Source: Prevotella sp. Rep29 (GTDB taxonomy: Bacteria; Bacteroidota; Bacteroidia; Bacteroidales; Bacteroidaceae). From it: a stretch of DNA of 64,000 nucleotides. The first letter of the stretch is position 1. Each line of letters begins with the position of its first letter. Under the pieces are notes generated by a model that ran no database searches, was not told where the DNA came from, and saw only the letters and a program-made list of their open reading frames with translations. A program made the position numbers and the translations under genes. Shown here piece by piece: positions 33,936-45,773 of this stretch. Location: assembly GCF_019551475.1 (NCBI RefSeq), contig NZ_CP047159.1:2604001-2668000 (forward strand), given 5' to 3'.

Positions 33936-34637
33936 ATGAAAATCAATATCCTCCTGTGCGACACTTTCCCGGGACTGCTGCCTGAGTATATCCCATCCTA
34001 TACTTCGATGTTCACGAAACTTTTCTCGTCGGTCTCCGAAGACGTGACCTTCGACGAGTTTCGCACCTTTGAGGGAGAACTCCCTGAGAAATTGTCGCCC
34101 GAAGATATTTACTTGATTACGGGCTGCAACCAAAGCGCCTATGCGCAGCTGCCCTGGATTGAAAACCTGCTTGAATGGATTAAGCGGGCTGCACGCCAGC
34201 ATACAAAACTGGTTGGAATCTGTTTCGGTCACCAAGCCATCTGTCTTGCGCTGGGAGGAGATGTCAAGCGTTATCCCGGCGGATGGGGCATGGGAATTCG
34301 GGAGTCTGAGATTGACGATGACGACATGAAGCGGTTCTTTCCGAACGAAAAGCTGAGTCTGCTCTATAATCACCACGACCAAGTGACGGCTCTGCCCCAT
34401 GATGCTGTCTGTCTTGCAAGCAGCGAATTTTGCCACTACGATGCCGTCCGCATAGGCAACCACATCCTTACCTTCCAAGGACATCCGGAGTATGTGCCCG
34501 AATATGAGCAACACCTTCTGGAATACCACTCAGAAGGAGAAGACCCGCAGGTCATTGATGCAGCATGGCGCTCCATCGAACAAAAGAAACATTTGGGAAA
34601 AGAAGTGGCGCGCTTTATCCTGCACTTCTTCAAATAA
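33936..34637 (+). CDS. Class I glutamine amidotransferase (GMP synthase-like)
   Basis: 233 residues. The GATase1 triad is visible: nucleophile Cys in LVGICFGHQAICLALGG, then His and Glu in LTFQGHPEYVPEY. Stand-alone members resemble the GuaA amidotransferase domain; some hydrolyse gamma-glutamyl compounds. Start 14 bp after the upstream lipoprotein gene, so likely cotranscribed; the substrate cannot be told from sequence. Confidence 0.9.
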   Translation: MKINILLCDTFPGLLPEYIPSYTSMFTKLFSSVSEDVTFDEFRTFEGELPEKLSPEDIYLITGCNQSAYAQLPWIENLLEWIKRAARQHTKLVGICFGHQAICLALGGDVKRYPGGWGMGIRESEIDDDDMKRFFPNEKLSLLYNHHDQVTALPHDAVCLASSEFCHYDAVRIGNHILTFQGHPEYVPEYEQHLLEYHSEGEDPQVIDAAWRSIEQKKHLGKEVARFILHFFK

Positions 34638-34643
34638 GTGGGG

Positions 34644-35645
34644 TCATAACAATTTCTCCAACTCTTCCTTGATGGTCTGCTCGTCGAGTCCTTGTGCCAC
34701 GACACGCCCATTCTTCAAGAGCATATTGTCGGGAATCCCCATCAGTCCGAGCGTCTCAAGCAACGGTCCGTCAACCATTTCTCCGTCGCAGACTGTCGTC
34801 CAGCGAATCGTGTCCCGCTCAAGAATCTCCTTACACTTTTTTACGTCCCCATCAATACAGATGCCAAGCAGCGTCAGGCGCTCTCCGTATTTTCGCTTCA
34901 GGTTTTTCAACTGCCGTTGCAACGTCGTGCTTTCATGATTCCATGATGCCCACACGTTGACAATGGCGACTCCTTTGTTCAACTGCTTGTCAGAGAACGT
35001 ATTTCCGTTGACATCTTTTGCTGAAAACGAGCGTATTGCGGCGTTTTTCCCGACTCTTTTCAACACGCTGAGTTGTTGTTTCATCTGAACGAGCAGACCG
35101 TTTTTGGGCTGCTTCTCCAGCAAGGTTGCCACCAACTTGTCAGCCTTTTGATAATCGGGCTCCATAGCATGCAAGAAATATTTTCGCACCAGATATCCGC
35201 CAACGGGCGATTCCGGGTGGTCGTTGATGAAGTTTTCGGCATGTTTCAAGATTTCCGGCGGAGAGGAATTGGCTATCTGCAGGCGGAACTTGGTCATCAG
35301 CTCATTGCTCTTCGTTCCCGTCATCTCCATTTCTTTCAAGTGAGACGCGTCGGCATTGATTTCCACCTTTCCGCCAGGCTCAGCAAAGACAGGCTGCTCC
35401 GAAAAGTTTGGAAACACCATGACCAACACCGTCGGACTCTCACAAGGCATCTCATAGGCAAAGCGTCCGCCCTGCACCTTAATCGTGTCCAATCCATTGA
35501 TTGTACCGTCAAGGCTATAGACGAACAACTCACTTTGATTCATGTGAAGAAAACGGCCTTCAATCTTAAAATAACCGCTTTTCCCGCCACATGAAGCCAG
35601 AAGGAGAACTGCTGCCGCTATTGCCAGAGACCGTATGATTCGCAT
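34644..35645 (-). CDS. DUF4369/TlpA-like lipoprotein without CXXC
   Basis: 333 residues. A lipoprotein signal (AAAVLLLASCGGKSG, Cys 19) and DUF4369 domain (about 24-120) precede a TlpA-like domain (from about 205) with GVAIVNVWASWNHESTTLQRQLKNLKRKYG. The position of WCxxC reads WNHES, losing both cysteines. The later GLMGIPDNMLLKNGRVV keeps the cis-Pro loop. It is convergent with the amidotransferase gene (6 bp apart) and in line with the TPR lipoprotein gene, 9 bp upstream of it, so probably in one operon. Confidence 0.9.
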   Translation of the reverse strand: MRIIRSLAIAAAVLLLASCGGKSGYFKIEGRFLHMNQSELFVYSLDGTINGLDTIKVQGGRFAYEMPCESPTVLVMVFPNFSEQPVFAEPGGKVEINADASHLKEMEMTGTKSNELMTKFRLQIANSSPPEILKHAENFINDHPESPVGGYLVRKYFLHAMEPDYQKADKLVATLLEKQPKNGLLVQMKQQLSVLKRVGKNAAIRSFSAKDVNGNTFSDKQLNKGVAIVNVWASWNHESTTLQRQLKNLKRKYGERLTLLGICIDGDVKKCKEILERDTIRWTTVCDGEMVDGPLLETLGLMGIPDNMLLKNGRVVAQGLDEQTIKEELEKLL

Positions 35646-35654
35646 CCTTTTTTC

Positions 35655-37337
35655 CTATTTGCTTACGTTCTTCAATTCGATGTCTTTCTCGGCAACTGCC
35701 CTGAGCGACGCATCTTGCGCGAAAGCACGCTGCAGACAGTTTGCTGCCGACGGGTTGTTTCCTTCGCGGGCATACAGCACGGCAGCCAGATAATTGGTCG
35801 TAGCGTCTGCATTCTTCATTGTTTCCAAAATCTTTTCTGCCTCGGCGTAATGCTTGTTGAGGATACATGCCAGCAGCGCACTTTTTGTCGATTTGTCAGC
35901 CAGCAGACTTTCCGCTGCTGCGTATTTGCCCTGTGCCAGACAGAGGATGGCTGTCGCCTCATCAAGACGATTGCCGCCGGCTGCCTTCGAAAGTTCGGCT
36001 TCCGCCCCTGCCAAATCACCATCTGCCAACGTCAGAAGTCCCTTGTTGGCACGGGCTTCCGCCAGCTGTCCGTTGACTTGCAGCGCGCGCTCAACATATT
36101 TTTTTGCCTCAGCCAGATTCTTTTCCTTGAATGCCAACACGCCCAGATTGTTCCAGGCACGGGCATCGGCGGGATAAACCTGCGTTATCTTCTGATAGAT
36201 TTGTTTTTGTTCAGCCCTTTCATCTGTCAGCGTTGCCGCATAGAGCAGCTCTTCCACCGAGAGTTTCTGAGGGTCGGAAAGATATTGCGAACGGATTTGC
36301 TCGTCCGAACGTCCGATTGTTTCATAGTTGATAATCAGGCGGGAGCGTCGCAGTTCGGGCAACACCTCGTCTGCCAGTCCTCTGAATGCGACTCCCATAT
36401 TGCGCATTTTCTCCTCGCGCTGCTGCGGGTCGTCATACATCGAAAGCACTCTCAGGATGACTTCCTTGTCTTGGATGTTGGAGGCTCTCACGAGCTGCTG
36501 GAATCCGTCCCAGTCCTGTGCTGTGTAGCGTGCTGCCACCTGGGCGTCCACCTTGTTTTGTTTCAACACGTCTTCCACGTAATTTTTGCTGGCATCCTGC
36601 CGCTTTCCTGCCAGTCGGTCGTTAAACGAGAATCCTCCTTCCGGCGATGCGTATGCCTGCACTTCCACGTTTTTCAGGTTCAGCTTTTCCCGGTCGGCAT
36701 TGATTCGTTTCAGTAAAGCCACAAACTCCTGCACGGAATTGTTTTTCAATTCGCTCTTCCGCAGTTCAGCCTGATTGACCAGGAACTTCACCGTCGCCTC
36801 GTAACGCTGGTTGGTGATTCGCTGGAACGAGTCGGGCGACAGGCACAATCCGTCCTCGTCGAGTATTCTTTTATAGAATTCCAACGTAGCCATCACACCA
36901 TCGGCGAGATGCAGGTGGGGCAGATTCACGCTTCTCTTGCCCACTTTTGCCTGAAATGTCATCAGCAGATTGCTGTTGCGATAGGCGTCCGTATAGTCGA
37001 ATGCGTGGTTCAGGGAGAAGTTGGTTCCCCGCTGTTTGAAGATGACCTGGTGGTTGTCTATGACGTTTTCGCCTTGGAAAGTCACGCTTTCACCTCTCTG
37101 CAGCTCTTCTCCCGTAGCCGAGACGAGCACCGGAGTCATCGTTATGACAGCCTTTTTGTGCATCCACTTGGCAGGAATCTTTCCGTTGATAACCACGGGA
37201 ATCTGCCCACCCTTCACCTCCATGGGTGTCGGTGTCGTGAAAAACTGTTCTGCCGCGAGCGGTTTCAGCTGACTGCTACACGAATTGAATAATAAAACGG
37301 ATGCTGAACAAATGACTGTAAAAAGGAGTTTTCTCAT
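35655..37337 (-). CDS. TPR-repeat lipoprotein
   Basis: 560 residues from MRKLLFTVICSASVLLFNSCSSQ (lipobox Cys 20). The first half is a beta-rich region. An OmpA-like stretch follows in the middle (RINADREKLNLKNVEVQAYASPEGGFSFNDRLAGKRQDASKNYVEDVL), reminiscent of the peptidoglycan-binding OmpA_C fold. TPR helices occupy about residues 380-550 (ARAWNNLGVLAFKEKNLAEAKKYVERAL). Probably an outer-membrane or periplasmic scaffold. The start at 37337 begins the signal peptide; a longer frame would run into the tRNA-Leu gene. Confidence 0.9.
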   Translation of the reverse strand: MRKLLFTVICSASVLLFNSCSSQLKPLAAEQFFTTPTPMEVKGGQIPVVINGKIPAKWMHKKAVITMTPVLVSATGEELQRGESVTFQGENVIDNHQVIFKQRGTNFSLNHAFDYTDAYRNSNLLMTFQAKVGKRSVNLPHLHLADGVMATLEFYKRILDEDGLCLSPDSFQRITNQRYEATVKFLVNQAELRKSELKNNSVQEFVALLKRINADREKLNLKNVEVQAYASPEGGFSFNDRLAGKRQDASKNYVEDVLKQNKVDAQVAARYTAQDWDGFQQLVRASNIQDKEVILRVLSMYDDPQQREEKMRNMGVAFRGLADEVLPELRRSRLIINYETIGRSDEQIRSQYLSDPQKLSVEELLYAATLTDERAEQKQIYQKITQVYPADARAWNNLGVLAFKEKNLAEAKKYVERALQVNGQLAEARANKGLLTLADGDLAGAEAELSKAAGGNRLDEATAILCLAQGKYAAAESLLADKSTKSALLACILNKHYAEAEKILETMKNADATTNYLAAVLYAREGNNPSAANCLQRAFAQDASLRAVAEKDIELKNVSK

Positions 37338-37357
37338 AATCAATCTATTTTTTGATG

Positions 37358-37444
37358 TGCCGCGAGCGGGACTCGAACCCGCACAGCCATTACTGGCCAA
37401 GGGATTTTAAGTCCCTCGTGTCTACCAATTCCACCATTGCGGCA
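37358..37444 (-). tRNA. tRNA-Leu (anticodon TAA)
   Basis: An 87-nt cloverleaf read leftward from TGCCGCAATGGTGGAATTGG. Acceptor arms TGCCGCA / TCGCGGCA pair, the anticodon loop is CTTAAAA with TAA, there is a class-II long variable arm, and the T arm is GCGGGTTCGAGTCCCGC. No CCA is encoded (AT-rich sequence follows). Confidence 0.97.
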
Positions 37445-37467
37445 TTGTGAAAACCAACAAAATAATG

Positions 37468-37540
<73 letters not shown>

Positions 37541-37684
37541 AAAGCAAGGCTATCCTTGTTTTTCGGCTGCAAAGATAATGATTTATTCTTAATTACCGAA
37601 ATTTGTGTGTCCATTTTTGTTTTCAACGGTTTATTCCAAAACAAATTGCGAGGTTTGATGCCATTATTGGACAATAACTCCCCC

Positions 37685-38455
37685 TCATCTAAATTTCACG
37701 ATACAATCAATGCAAATCGGACGTGAACTGACATCATCAATAAAAACATTTGCGGGGTGCATATCTTCGAGTGCCAAGCGTTCTGAAATATAGCTAATGC
37801 CTTGTCCGTCACAATTGTCGCGAAATCCCTTTGCCGCCACCATATTGTCTATTTCCTCTTTCGTTGCCAACCTCTGGCAACGAACATATGGCTGCGTAAG
37901 GATAATACGCATGAGGTTATCACTATCACGTGTAAATCCAATTACATGCATAGCTGTTTCGGGGAATAGGTAATTATGAAGCACGATGGCATCAAGAGCC
38001 TTTTGGGTAGTTGAATAAATAGAGGCACGCTCTTTGATGACAGAGGTATCGCCATCCCTATAATAAACTTTTGCTTCAGCACCTTGAGCTATCTTCGGTC
38101 CAAAGGTGTCAATGAGAATCTGTTCCGAATTGTCAACCCACAATTGTGCGGCTTTAGCCCACTGCTCTATGAGCGTCTCCTGATATTCATCTATTTCCCA
38201 GTTTGCCGGGCTTCCTTTGCCGCCTTCAGCATTGCGACCTGCCGTAATGCTTGCTGTCGCGTAGCTTGCGACGATGGCCGCCCCAATGAGGACCTTACCT
38301 GCCGTGCAGAATCCTGCATGCTCTGGAGAATCGTAGCGATAAAAGTCTCTTGTCCCATTCTGTATTTCATTAATTAGTTGATCTATCTGCAGAAGAGTTG
38401 ACTGCCTGAAACCATCAGTCTTTATTGCTAAATAAATGTCTTTCAGCTCGTCCAT
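37685..38455 (-). CDS. Polyvalent-protein-type Ser/Thr/Tyr kinase domain protein
   Basis: About 256 residues from MDELKDIYLAIKTDGFRQ. The C-terminal half has the kinase-like pattern of phage or mobile-element polyvalent proteins: glycine-loop-like IAQGAEAKVYYRDGDTSVIKE (Lys), hinge IILTQPYVR, catalytic-loop-like LEDMHPANVFIDD and metal-site-like ICIDCIVKF. The promoter TATCTTTG at 38489-38482 sits almost on an earlier ATG (38479), so the Met at 38455 is preferred; the earlier start would be leaderless. It stands alone downstream of no operon, beside two tRNAs, a usual place for mobile DNA. Confidence 0.72.
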   Translation of the reverse strand: MDELKDIYLAIKTDGFRQSTLLQIDQLINEIQNGTRDFYRYDSPEHAGFCTAGKVLIGAAIVASYATASITAGRNAEGGKGSPANWEIDEYQETLIEQWAKAAQLWVDNSEQILIDTFGPKIAQGAEAKVYYRDGDTSVIKERASIYSTTQKALDAIVLHNYLFPETAMHVIGFTRDSDNLMRIILTQPYVRCQRLATKEEIDNMVAAKGFRDNCDGQGISYISERLALEDMHPANVFIDDVSSRPICIDCIVKFR

Positions 38456-38481
38456 CCTTCCGTTTGATAAGTTTATCATTG

Positions 38482-38489
38482 CAAAGATA
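38482..38489 (-). promoter_or_regulatory. -7 box of the kinase-like gene
   Basis: TATCTTTG read leftward. It decides the start choice of the gene downstream. Confidence 0.6.
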
Positions 38490-38538
38490 GTTGAATCTTT
38501 ACAAACCACCAAATCTTTGACATAGAATTATACGTTTT

Positions 38539-38592
38539 GACACGCCGATTCGCCCCTGCGGGAAGACGATGTGGGGAGCCGGATGGCGTGTC
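38539..38592. repeat. Inverted repeat upstream of the kinase-like gene
   Basis: GACACGCC (38539-38546) and GGCGTGTC (38585-38592), 8 bp perfect arms with a GC-rich 38-bp loop that can fold further. No T-run. Together with array C it fills the gene-free stretch 38456-39191. Confidence 0.55.
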
Positions 38593-38812
38593 GGCTTGAA
38601 CGAAATGGCGAGGGTGATAGTTAGTGTTCATATTGCAACTAAAAAACGCCCGTTTTGGCGCGCCCGATGCAAATGCTTGCGATATTTCAAAAATAAAATC
38701 TTGCGGTCGGGAAAACCGCCTGTTTTCAGCAACATCCGTAATCGTCTGACACAAAGAATCTTACAGCGGCGATGCCGCTTTTTCGCTGCGAAAAGATGAT
38801 GATGGGCGCGCG

Positions 38813-38891
38813 AAAGTGCCACTTTCGCACCCTCAAAGTTCAACTTTCACCCTCCAAAAGTCTAACTATTACCTCCCAAAAGTGCAACTTT
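38813..38891. repeat. 22-bp-period palindrome array, copy C
   Basis: Cores start at 38813 (AAAGTGCCACTTT), 38835 (AAAGTTCAACTTT), 38857 (AAAGTCTAACTAT) and 38879 (AAAGTGCAACTTT), all exactly 22 bp apart, with C-rich spacers (CGCACCCTC, CACCCTCC, ACCTCCC). Half-units flank both ends. The 16-mer AATGCTTGCGATATTT lies 141 bp upstream of the first core and recurs before array D. The gap has no credible gene. Confidence 0.88.
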
Positions 38892-39094
38892 TGCGCACAG
38901 AAAAGGCGATTTCTTGCAACATTTATGCGAAACCGACAGCAAAACCGTATATCTTTCCACGAAACATACCATCCCTCTCGCCACTCATTTTCTAAAATCC
39001 CAAAAATCGCTTGTCAAGATATTTGCCGAAAAATTAACGCTTTTAACTTAAAATCCGCCCCGATTTTAACAATTCGCGAGTCCGATGATGCAAA

Positions 39095-39121
39095 AATTCG
39101 GGCGGATACACCGATCCGCCC
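39095..39121 (-). terminator. Terminator of the small membrane protein gene
   Basis: Perfect 8-bp stem GGGCGGAT (39100-39107) / ATCCGCCC (39114-39121), 6-nt loop, followed leftward by GAATTTTTG. It lies 71 bp past the stop of the gene at 39192. Confidence 0.7.
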
Positions 39122-39191
39122 CTAAACGAAGCAAACAATGGAGCATGAGACCTACCCTCCTGAAGAATAAAAAAACGTAGCTTTTTTGTCT

Positions 39192-39518
39192 TTAGTATGG
39201 TGATAATCCCATTTCAATGCGCTGCTGACGAGTGTCACCTCCACCCTTTGTACAACTGCCAAGACAGTTCCCAAGAAACAATAGGACAAAAAAGATGATA
39301 CAGAGCATGGCAGAAATGCTGAATGAATTAAACAGATGGTGTCCGCTTGTCTCTTCATCCTTGGTAAAGATATATGCCACGGTACCAAAGATGATGGCGA
39401 GTATGATGTAGTATTTGAAACTACTTAATCCCACTCCATATCCTACAAAAAAAGCCGAAGCGATACTTATTATCGCAATGGCAGCAGATGCCTTTTCTAA
39501 TATTTTTTTGAAGTTCAT
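39192..39518 (-). CDS. Small multi-pass membrane protein
   Basis: 108 residues, start MNFKKILEKASAAIAIISIASAFFVGYGVG, three or four hydrophobic helices, Cys pair in LGNCLGSCTKGGGDT. No family recognised. Single gene with a downstream terminator; AT-rich compared with housekeeping neighbours. Confidence 0.65.
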   Translation of the reverse strand: MNFKKILEKASAAIAIISIASAFFVGYGVGLSSFKYYIILAIIFGTVAYIFTKDEETSGHHLFNSFSISAMLCIIFFVLLFLGNCLGSCTKGGGDTRQQRIEMGLSPY

Positions 39519-39651
39519 ATATTATAAATCGAGAAATTATTGTGGCTGCATCCGTATATTACGTGAGTGTTGGCTTTTGCTTATCGTTAAAGGTATTATA
39601 AACCACAACTCGAATGCAAATATAGGAATTTATTTTGAAAAACAAAAAAAA

Positions 39652-39685
39652 TCTCCCACCTCCCGAGAGAAAAAGAGGTGAGAGA
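39652..39685 (-). terminator. Terminator after the 39819 gene
   Basis: TCTCCCACCTC (39652-39662) pairs with GAGGTGAGAGA (39675-39685), one mismatch or wobble, and a T8 run follows leftward. The 130 bp between it and the gene contain GACAGAG-ACCTA-CTCTGTC (39810-39828) over the stop codon; no gene is seen there. Confidence 0.8.
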
Positions 39686-39818
39686 CTTCTTGAGTTTGGA
39701 TGGATAGGTTTTTACTTCCATCTCCAGCGTTCGATGTGCAATCCTTCTGACTGTGCCGCGCTAAAAGGCGGACGTCTTTGCACCAATGCGGGCAAAGGTG
39801 TTGCCCGGGGACAGAGAC

Positions 39819-40256
39819 CTACTCTGTCGTGTTTGTCTTAGGCGCTGCAGCGAATCCCGACGTCTGCTTCAGATTCAATGTCGTGGACTCGTTGGTCAGC
39901 GTGAGGTTTTCGCCAGACAGGGTGTAGTTGAAGGTCACGTCTTGCAACTTGATGGTGCCCGTTGTCTCGTCGGTCGGCTCAATAACCGCCTGACCGCTTC
40001 CCATCGTGTACCATTTCTCGTCTTCCTTGAACTTGTAGTAAGTGCGGAAGGTGCCCGCTTCCGTCAGGTCGATCACCACGCCGCTGTATTTCTCCAGCTG
40101 AGCGCTGTCGTTATTGAAGAATGCGGCGATGTTTTCCACTTCCCATTGTTGGTTGATGACCGGTCCATCGTGATGATTGTTTACTGCCATCGTGCTCACT
40201 GCGAACATTGCCAGCGCTGCCAGCATCATGCTCTTCAAATTCATTACCTTTTTCAT
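39819..40256 (-). CDS. Secreted lipocalin-like small protein
   Basis: 145 residues with signal MKKVMNLKSMMLAALAMFAVSTMA and one beta-rich domain: QQWEVENIAAFF, YSGVVIDLTEAGTFRTYYKFKEDEKWYTMGSG, GTIKLQDVTFNYTLSGENLTLTN. The KWYT plus layered strand pattern resembles the lipocalin-like Bacteroidales proteins and also the edge gene at 63589-64000. Function unknown; ligand binding is a guess. A leftward CAAATATA -7 box lies at about 40369-40376. Confidence 0.8.
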   Translation of the reverse strand: MKKVMNLKSMMLAALAMFAVSTMAVNNHHDGPVINQQWEVENIAAFFNNDSAQLEKYSGVVIDLTEAGTFRTYYKFKEDEKWYTMGSGQAVIEPTDETTGTIKLQDVTFNYTLSGENLTLTNESTTLNLKQTSGFAAAPKTNTTE

Positions 40257-40458
40257 AATCGTCTTACTTTAATAATTTAATAATAGATATTGATTGATTA
40301 AACTCTTGCCGCCCGAGAAGGAACGTGCGGCAGTTTTTCTCTGTTGCCTCCATCGGCTTGACTTCGGTGCAAATATATGTTCGACTCTCTCTTTCTGCAA
40401 ATAATTGCTTTATTTTTCCAATAGATTAACATATTTATTCATGTTTCGCCCCAATATA

Positions 40459-40501
40459 TACATAAATATACGGAAATGGACATGTTTCTACATAAATATA
40501 C
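40459..40501. repeat. Direct repeat 30 bp apart upstream of the DUF4298 promoter
   Basis: TACATAAATATAC occurs at 40459-40471 and 40489-40501, followed at different distances by GGAAAT. A 30-bp step is about three helical turns, as for paired activator sites. It lies in the 40257-40661 gap, whose other content is a TGCCGC/GCGGCA hairpin near 40309-40334 and the promoter at 40613. Confidence 0.5.
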
Positions 40502-40612
40502 ATCTGTATGGAAATCGAAATACTTATTTGCATAATCGCCTTCCCGACAGCGAAAGATGTATAAATGTGTTATCGTTTGGCGGTTCTGTTCCGAATAAAA
40601 ACGGGCTTTTAT

Positions 40613-40643
40613 TTTGTTTTGTGCCCACTTCGTTGTATTTTTG
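40613..40643 (+). promoter_or_regulatory. Promoter of the DUF4298 gene
   Basis: TTTG (40613-40616), 19 bp, TATTTTTG (40636-40643). The -33 region is part of an inverted repeat AATAAAA-ACGGGC-TTTTATT, like the helicase promoter. Confidence 0.7.
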
Positions 40644-40661
40644 CATCAAATCATTCATGCC

Positions 40662-40985
40662 ATGAAGAACAACAATGAACAAATAGAGCGCATACAGGCG
40701 ATGGAAGAACGGTTTGACCAGCTTTCGCAAGCGGCAGAAAGGCTGTCAACTGCCCTGAAACAGTATGAGGAGATGCAAGAGGCGGCGACCATACTTGGCG
40801 AATATTATGGCAGCGATGAGTGGAAAAAGGACTTCGCTGACGATGAAAAGGGGTTGTTGCCTGCCGATTTGAAGCGTGGCGTCTTGTCGGAAGACGGCGT
40901 GTGGAACCTGCTCTCCGACCATCACGACCTCATCGCCCGCATGCAAAACCTTGTGAAGCGAGGTCGCAATAATAAGAAGATGTGA
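40662..40985 (+). CDS. DUF4298 domain protein
   Basis: 107 residues from MKNNNEQIERIQAMEERFDQLSQ. A coiled-coil N-terminal half is followed by LGEYYGSDEWKKDFADDEKGLLPADLKRGVLSEDGVWNLLSDHHDLIARM, the DUF4298 pattern. Function unknown. The start at 40662 follows the promoter; an earlier in-frame ATG (40614) lies inside it. Confidence 0.85.
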   Translation: MKNNNEQIERIQAMEERFDQLSQAAERLSTALKQYEEMQEAATILGEYYGSDEWKKDFADDEKGLLPADLKRGVLSEDGVWNLLSDHHDLIARMQNLVKRGRNNKKM

Positions 40986-41082
40986 CTTCGATTTGAAGAC
41001 AAAACGCTGCCTTGCCCCTTAGGCGCACTTGTTCAAGATGGGCGGCACCTCAGCACTAAAAATGAAATTTCTTTATGATACA

Positions 41083-41116
41083 GGCTTATAATCTCGGAAA
41101 TTATACTTAATTTTGC
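41083..41116 (+). promoter_or_regulatory. leuS promoter with block shared with rpoN
   Basis: TTATAATCTCGGAAATT (41086-41102) and -7 TAATTTTG (41108-41115). Thirty of 34 positions match the rpoN promoter at 17631-17598. An inverted repeat CTTG-TT-CAAG lies further upstream near 41029-41038. There is no ordinary TTTG at -33. Confidence 0.75.
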
Positions 41117-41156
41117 GGGGTAAAAAGAATTTTCAAGAAACCGGAACTTTACAAAT

Positions 41157-44051
<2,895 letters not shown>

Positions 44052-44100
44052 TTCGGACGGCAAAAAGAGAAACGAAAAAATAATCGAAGACAGAAAATAT

Positions 44101-45042
44101 ATGAATTTTACCAAACAACAATTCAAAAGTGAACTGAAAGACTATGCCGTCATCACACTGGGCTCGGTCGTTTACGCACTGGCATGGACATTCTTTCTGC
44201 TCCCCTACCACATCGTGTCGGGCGGCGTAACAGGTCTGTCTGCCATCGTTTTCTACGCCACGGGCATCCCCCTTCAGTACACCTATTTCGGCATCAATGC
44301 CATCCTGCTGGTCTTTGCGCTGAAAATTATCGGTTTCCGATTCATGACAAAGACCATCTACGCCACCTTCATGCTCTCGTTTATGCTCAGTTTCACACAG
44401 ACACTGGTGGCTGACGAGAACGGCAATCTCATCAAACTGATGGGCGAAGGCAACGACTTCATGTCGCTCCTCATCGGCAGTATCATGCTCGGTGTGGCGC
44501 TCGCCGTCGTGTTCCTCAACAACGGCAGCACGGGCGGAACGGATATCATCGCCGCTTGTATCAACAAATACAAACCCATTTCGCTCGGACGCGTACTCAT
44601 CACCGTTGACCTGTGCATCATCGGAAGCTGTCTTTTCATCCCTGCCTTCGGCGAACTCTTCCAGCGCGCACAGATGGTGGTGTTCGGACTTTGCACGATG
44701 GTGGTTATGAACTTCATGCTCGACTACGTGATGAACGCGCGGCGCGAATCTGTGCAATTCCTCATCTTTTCGAAAAAATACAACGAGATAGCCAAAGCCA
44801 TCGGTACCGAAACCTCGCACGGCATCACGCTGCTCGACGGACAAGGCTGGTACAGCGGACAGGAGACGAAGGTGCTCTGCATCCTTACCCGCAAGCGTGA
44901 GAGCGTTGCCATCTTCCGCATCATCAAGACCATCGACCCCGACGCATTCGTCTCGCAAAGTTCGGTCATCGGCGTCTATGGAAAGGGATTCGACGCCATC
45001 AAAGTGAAAGCCAAGAAAACAGAAGAAAACAAACCCGCATGA
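44101..45042 (+). CDS. YitT family membrane protein
   Basis: 313 residues. Five or six membrane helices (about 15-205) contain [32 protein letters not shown] and [19 protein letters not shown] cytoplasmic DUF2179 domain (about 215-300) has [28 protein letters not shown]. Function unknown; the C-terminal domain is thought to bind a small ligand. It overlaps rdgB by 4 bp and follows leuS by 49 bp. Confidence 0.95.
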   Translation: MNFTKQQFKSELKDYAVITLGSVVYALAWTFFLLPYHIVSGGVTGLSAIVFYATGIPLQYTYFGINAILLVFALKIIGFRFMTKTIYATFMLSFMLSFTQTLVADENGNLIKLMGEGNDFMSLLIGSIMLGVALAVVFLNNGSTGGTDIIAACINKYKPISLGRVLITVDLCIIGSCLFIPAFGELFQRAQMVVFGLCTMVVMNFMLDYVMNARRESVQFLIFSKKYNEIAKAIGTETSHGITLLDGQGWYSGQETKVLCILTRKRESVAIFRIIKTIDPDAFVSQSSVIGVYGKGFDAIKVKAKKTEENKPA

Positions 45043-45689
45043 AAAAGATTGTTTTTGCGACGAACAACAAGCATAAGCTGGAGGAGGCACAGCAAATCCT
45101 CGGCAACGAGTTCAAAATCCTCTCACTTGCCGACATCAATTGCCATGAAGAACTGCCCGAAACTTCCGATACGCTCGAAGGAAATGCCTACCAGAAGGCA
45201 GAATATGTGTGGAGCCATTATTTCAGAGACGAGAAGATACCTGTCTTTGCCGACGATACGGGACTCGAAGTGGAGGCACTCGGAGGCGAACCAGGCGTAC
45301 TCTCTGCCCGCTATGCCGCTATCGACGGCGACCCGCAGCAAAGCCACGACAGCGAAGCAAACATGAAAAAACTGCTCCGCAAACTCGATGGCGAAGACAA
45401 CCGGACAGCCCGCTTCCGCACAGTCATCTCATTAGTAATCGACGCCAGTGATACAACGACAGAAATTCCTCTTTATATGGAAAAAAGATGGGAATTCGAG
45501 GGCATCGTCAACGGACAGATTATCCGCGAGCGTCGCGGCACCACCGGCTTCGGATACGACCCCATCTTCCAGCCCGACGGCTACGAACAGACATTCGCCG
45601 AACTGGGAGCAGACATCAAAAACCAAATCTCTCACCGCGCACGAGCCATGCAAAAGCTCGCGGAGTTCCTGAAGGACAAAAACCTGTAA
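45039..45689 (+). CDS. rdgB: Non-canonical purine NTP pyrophosphatase (RdgB/HAM1)
   Basis: 216 residues. The HAM1 signatures are [39 protein letters not shown] and [23 protein letters not shown]. It hydrolyses dITP, ITP and XTP to keep them out of nucleic acids. There is a short insert near residues 105-150. Last gene of the leuS operon by overlap. Confidence 0.97.
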   Translation: MKKIVFATNNKHKLEEAQQILGNEFKILSLADINCHEELPETSDTLEGNAYQKAEYVWSHYFRDEKIPVFADDTGLEVEALGGEPGVLSARYAAIDGDPQQSHDSEANMKKLLRKLDGEDNRTARFRTVISLVIDASDTTTEIPLYMEKRWEFEGIVNGQIIRERRGTTGFGYDPIFQPDGYEQTFAELGADIKNQISHRARAMQKLAEFLKDKNL

Positions 45690-45773
45690 TCATCATTATA
45701 CAACCCCGTCCGGTCTAACACCCGACATCGGGGTCAATCGGTGCATCAACCCGCCCGAAACAAAAAAGTGTAA

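Noticed and set aside
37338..37400. Upstream extension of the TPR lipoprotein into tRNA-Leu
   Set aside because: The extra residues are tRNA sequence read as protein; the signal peptide starts at 37337.
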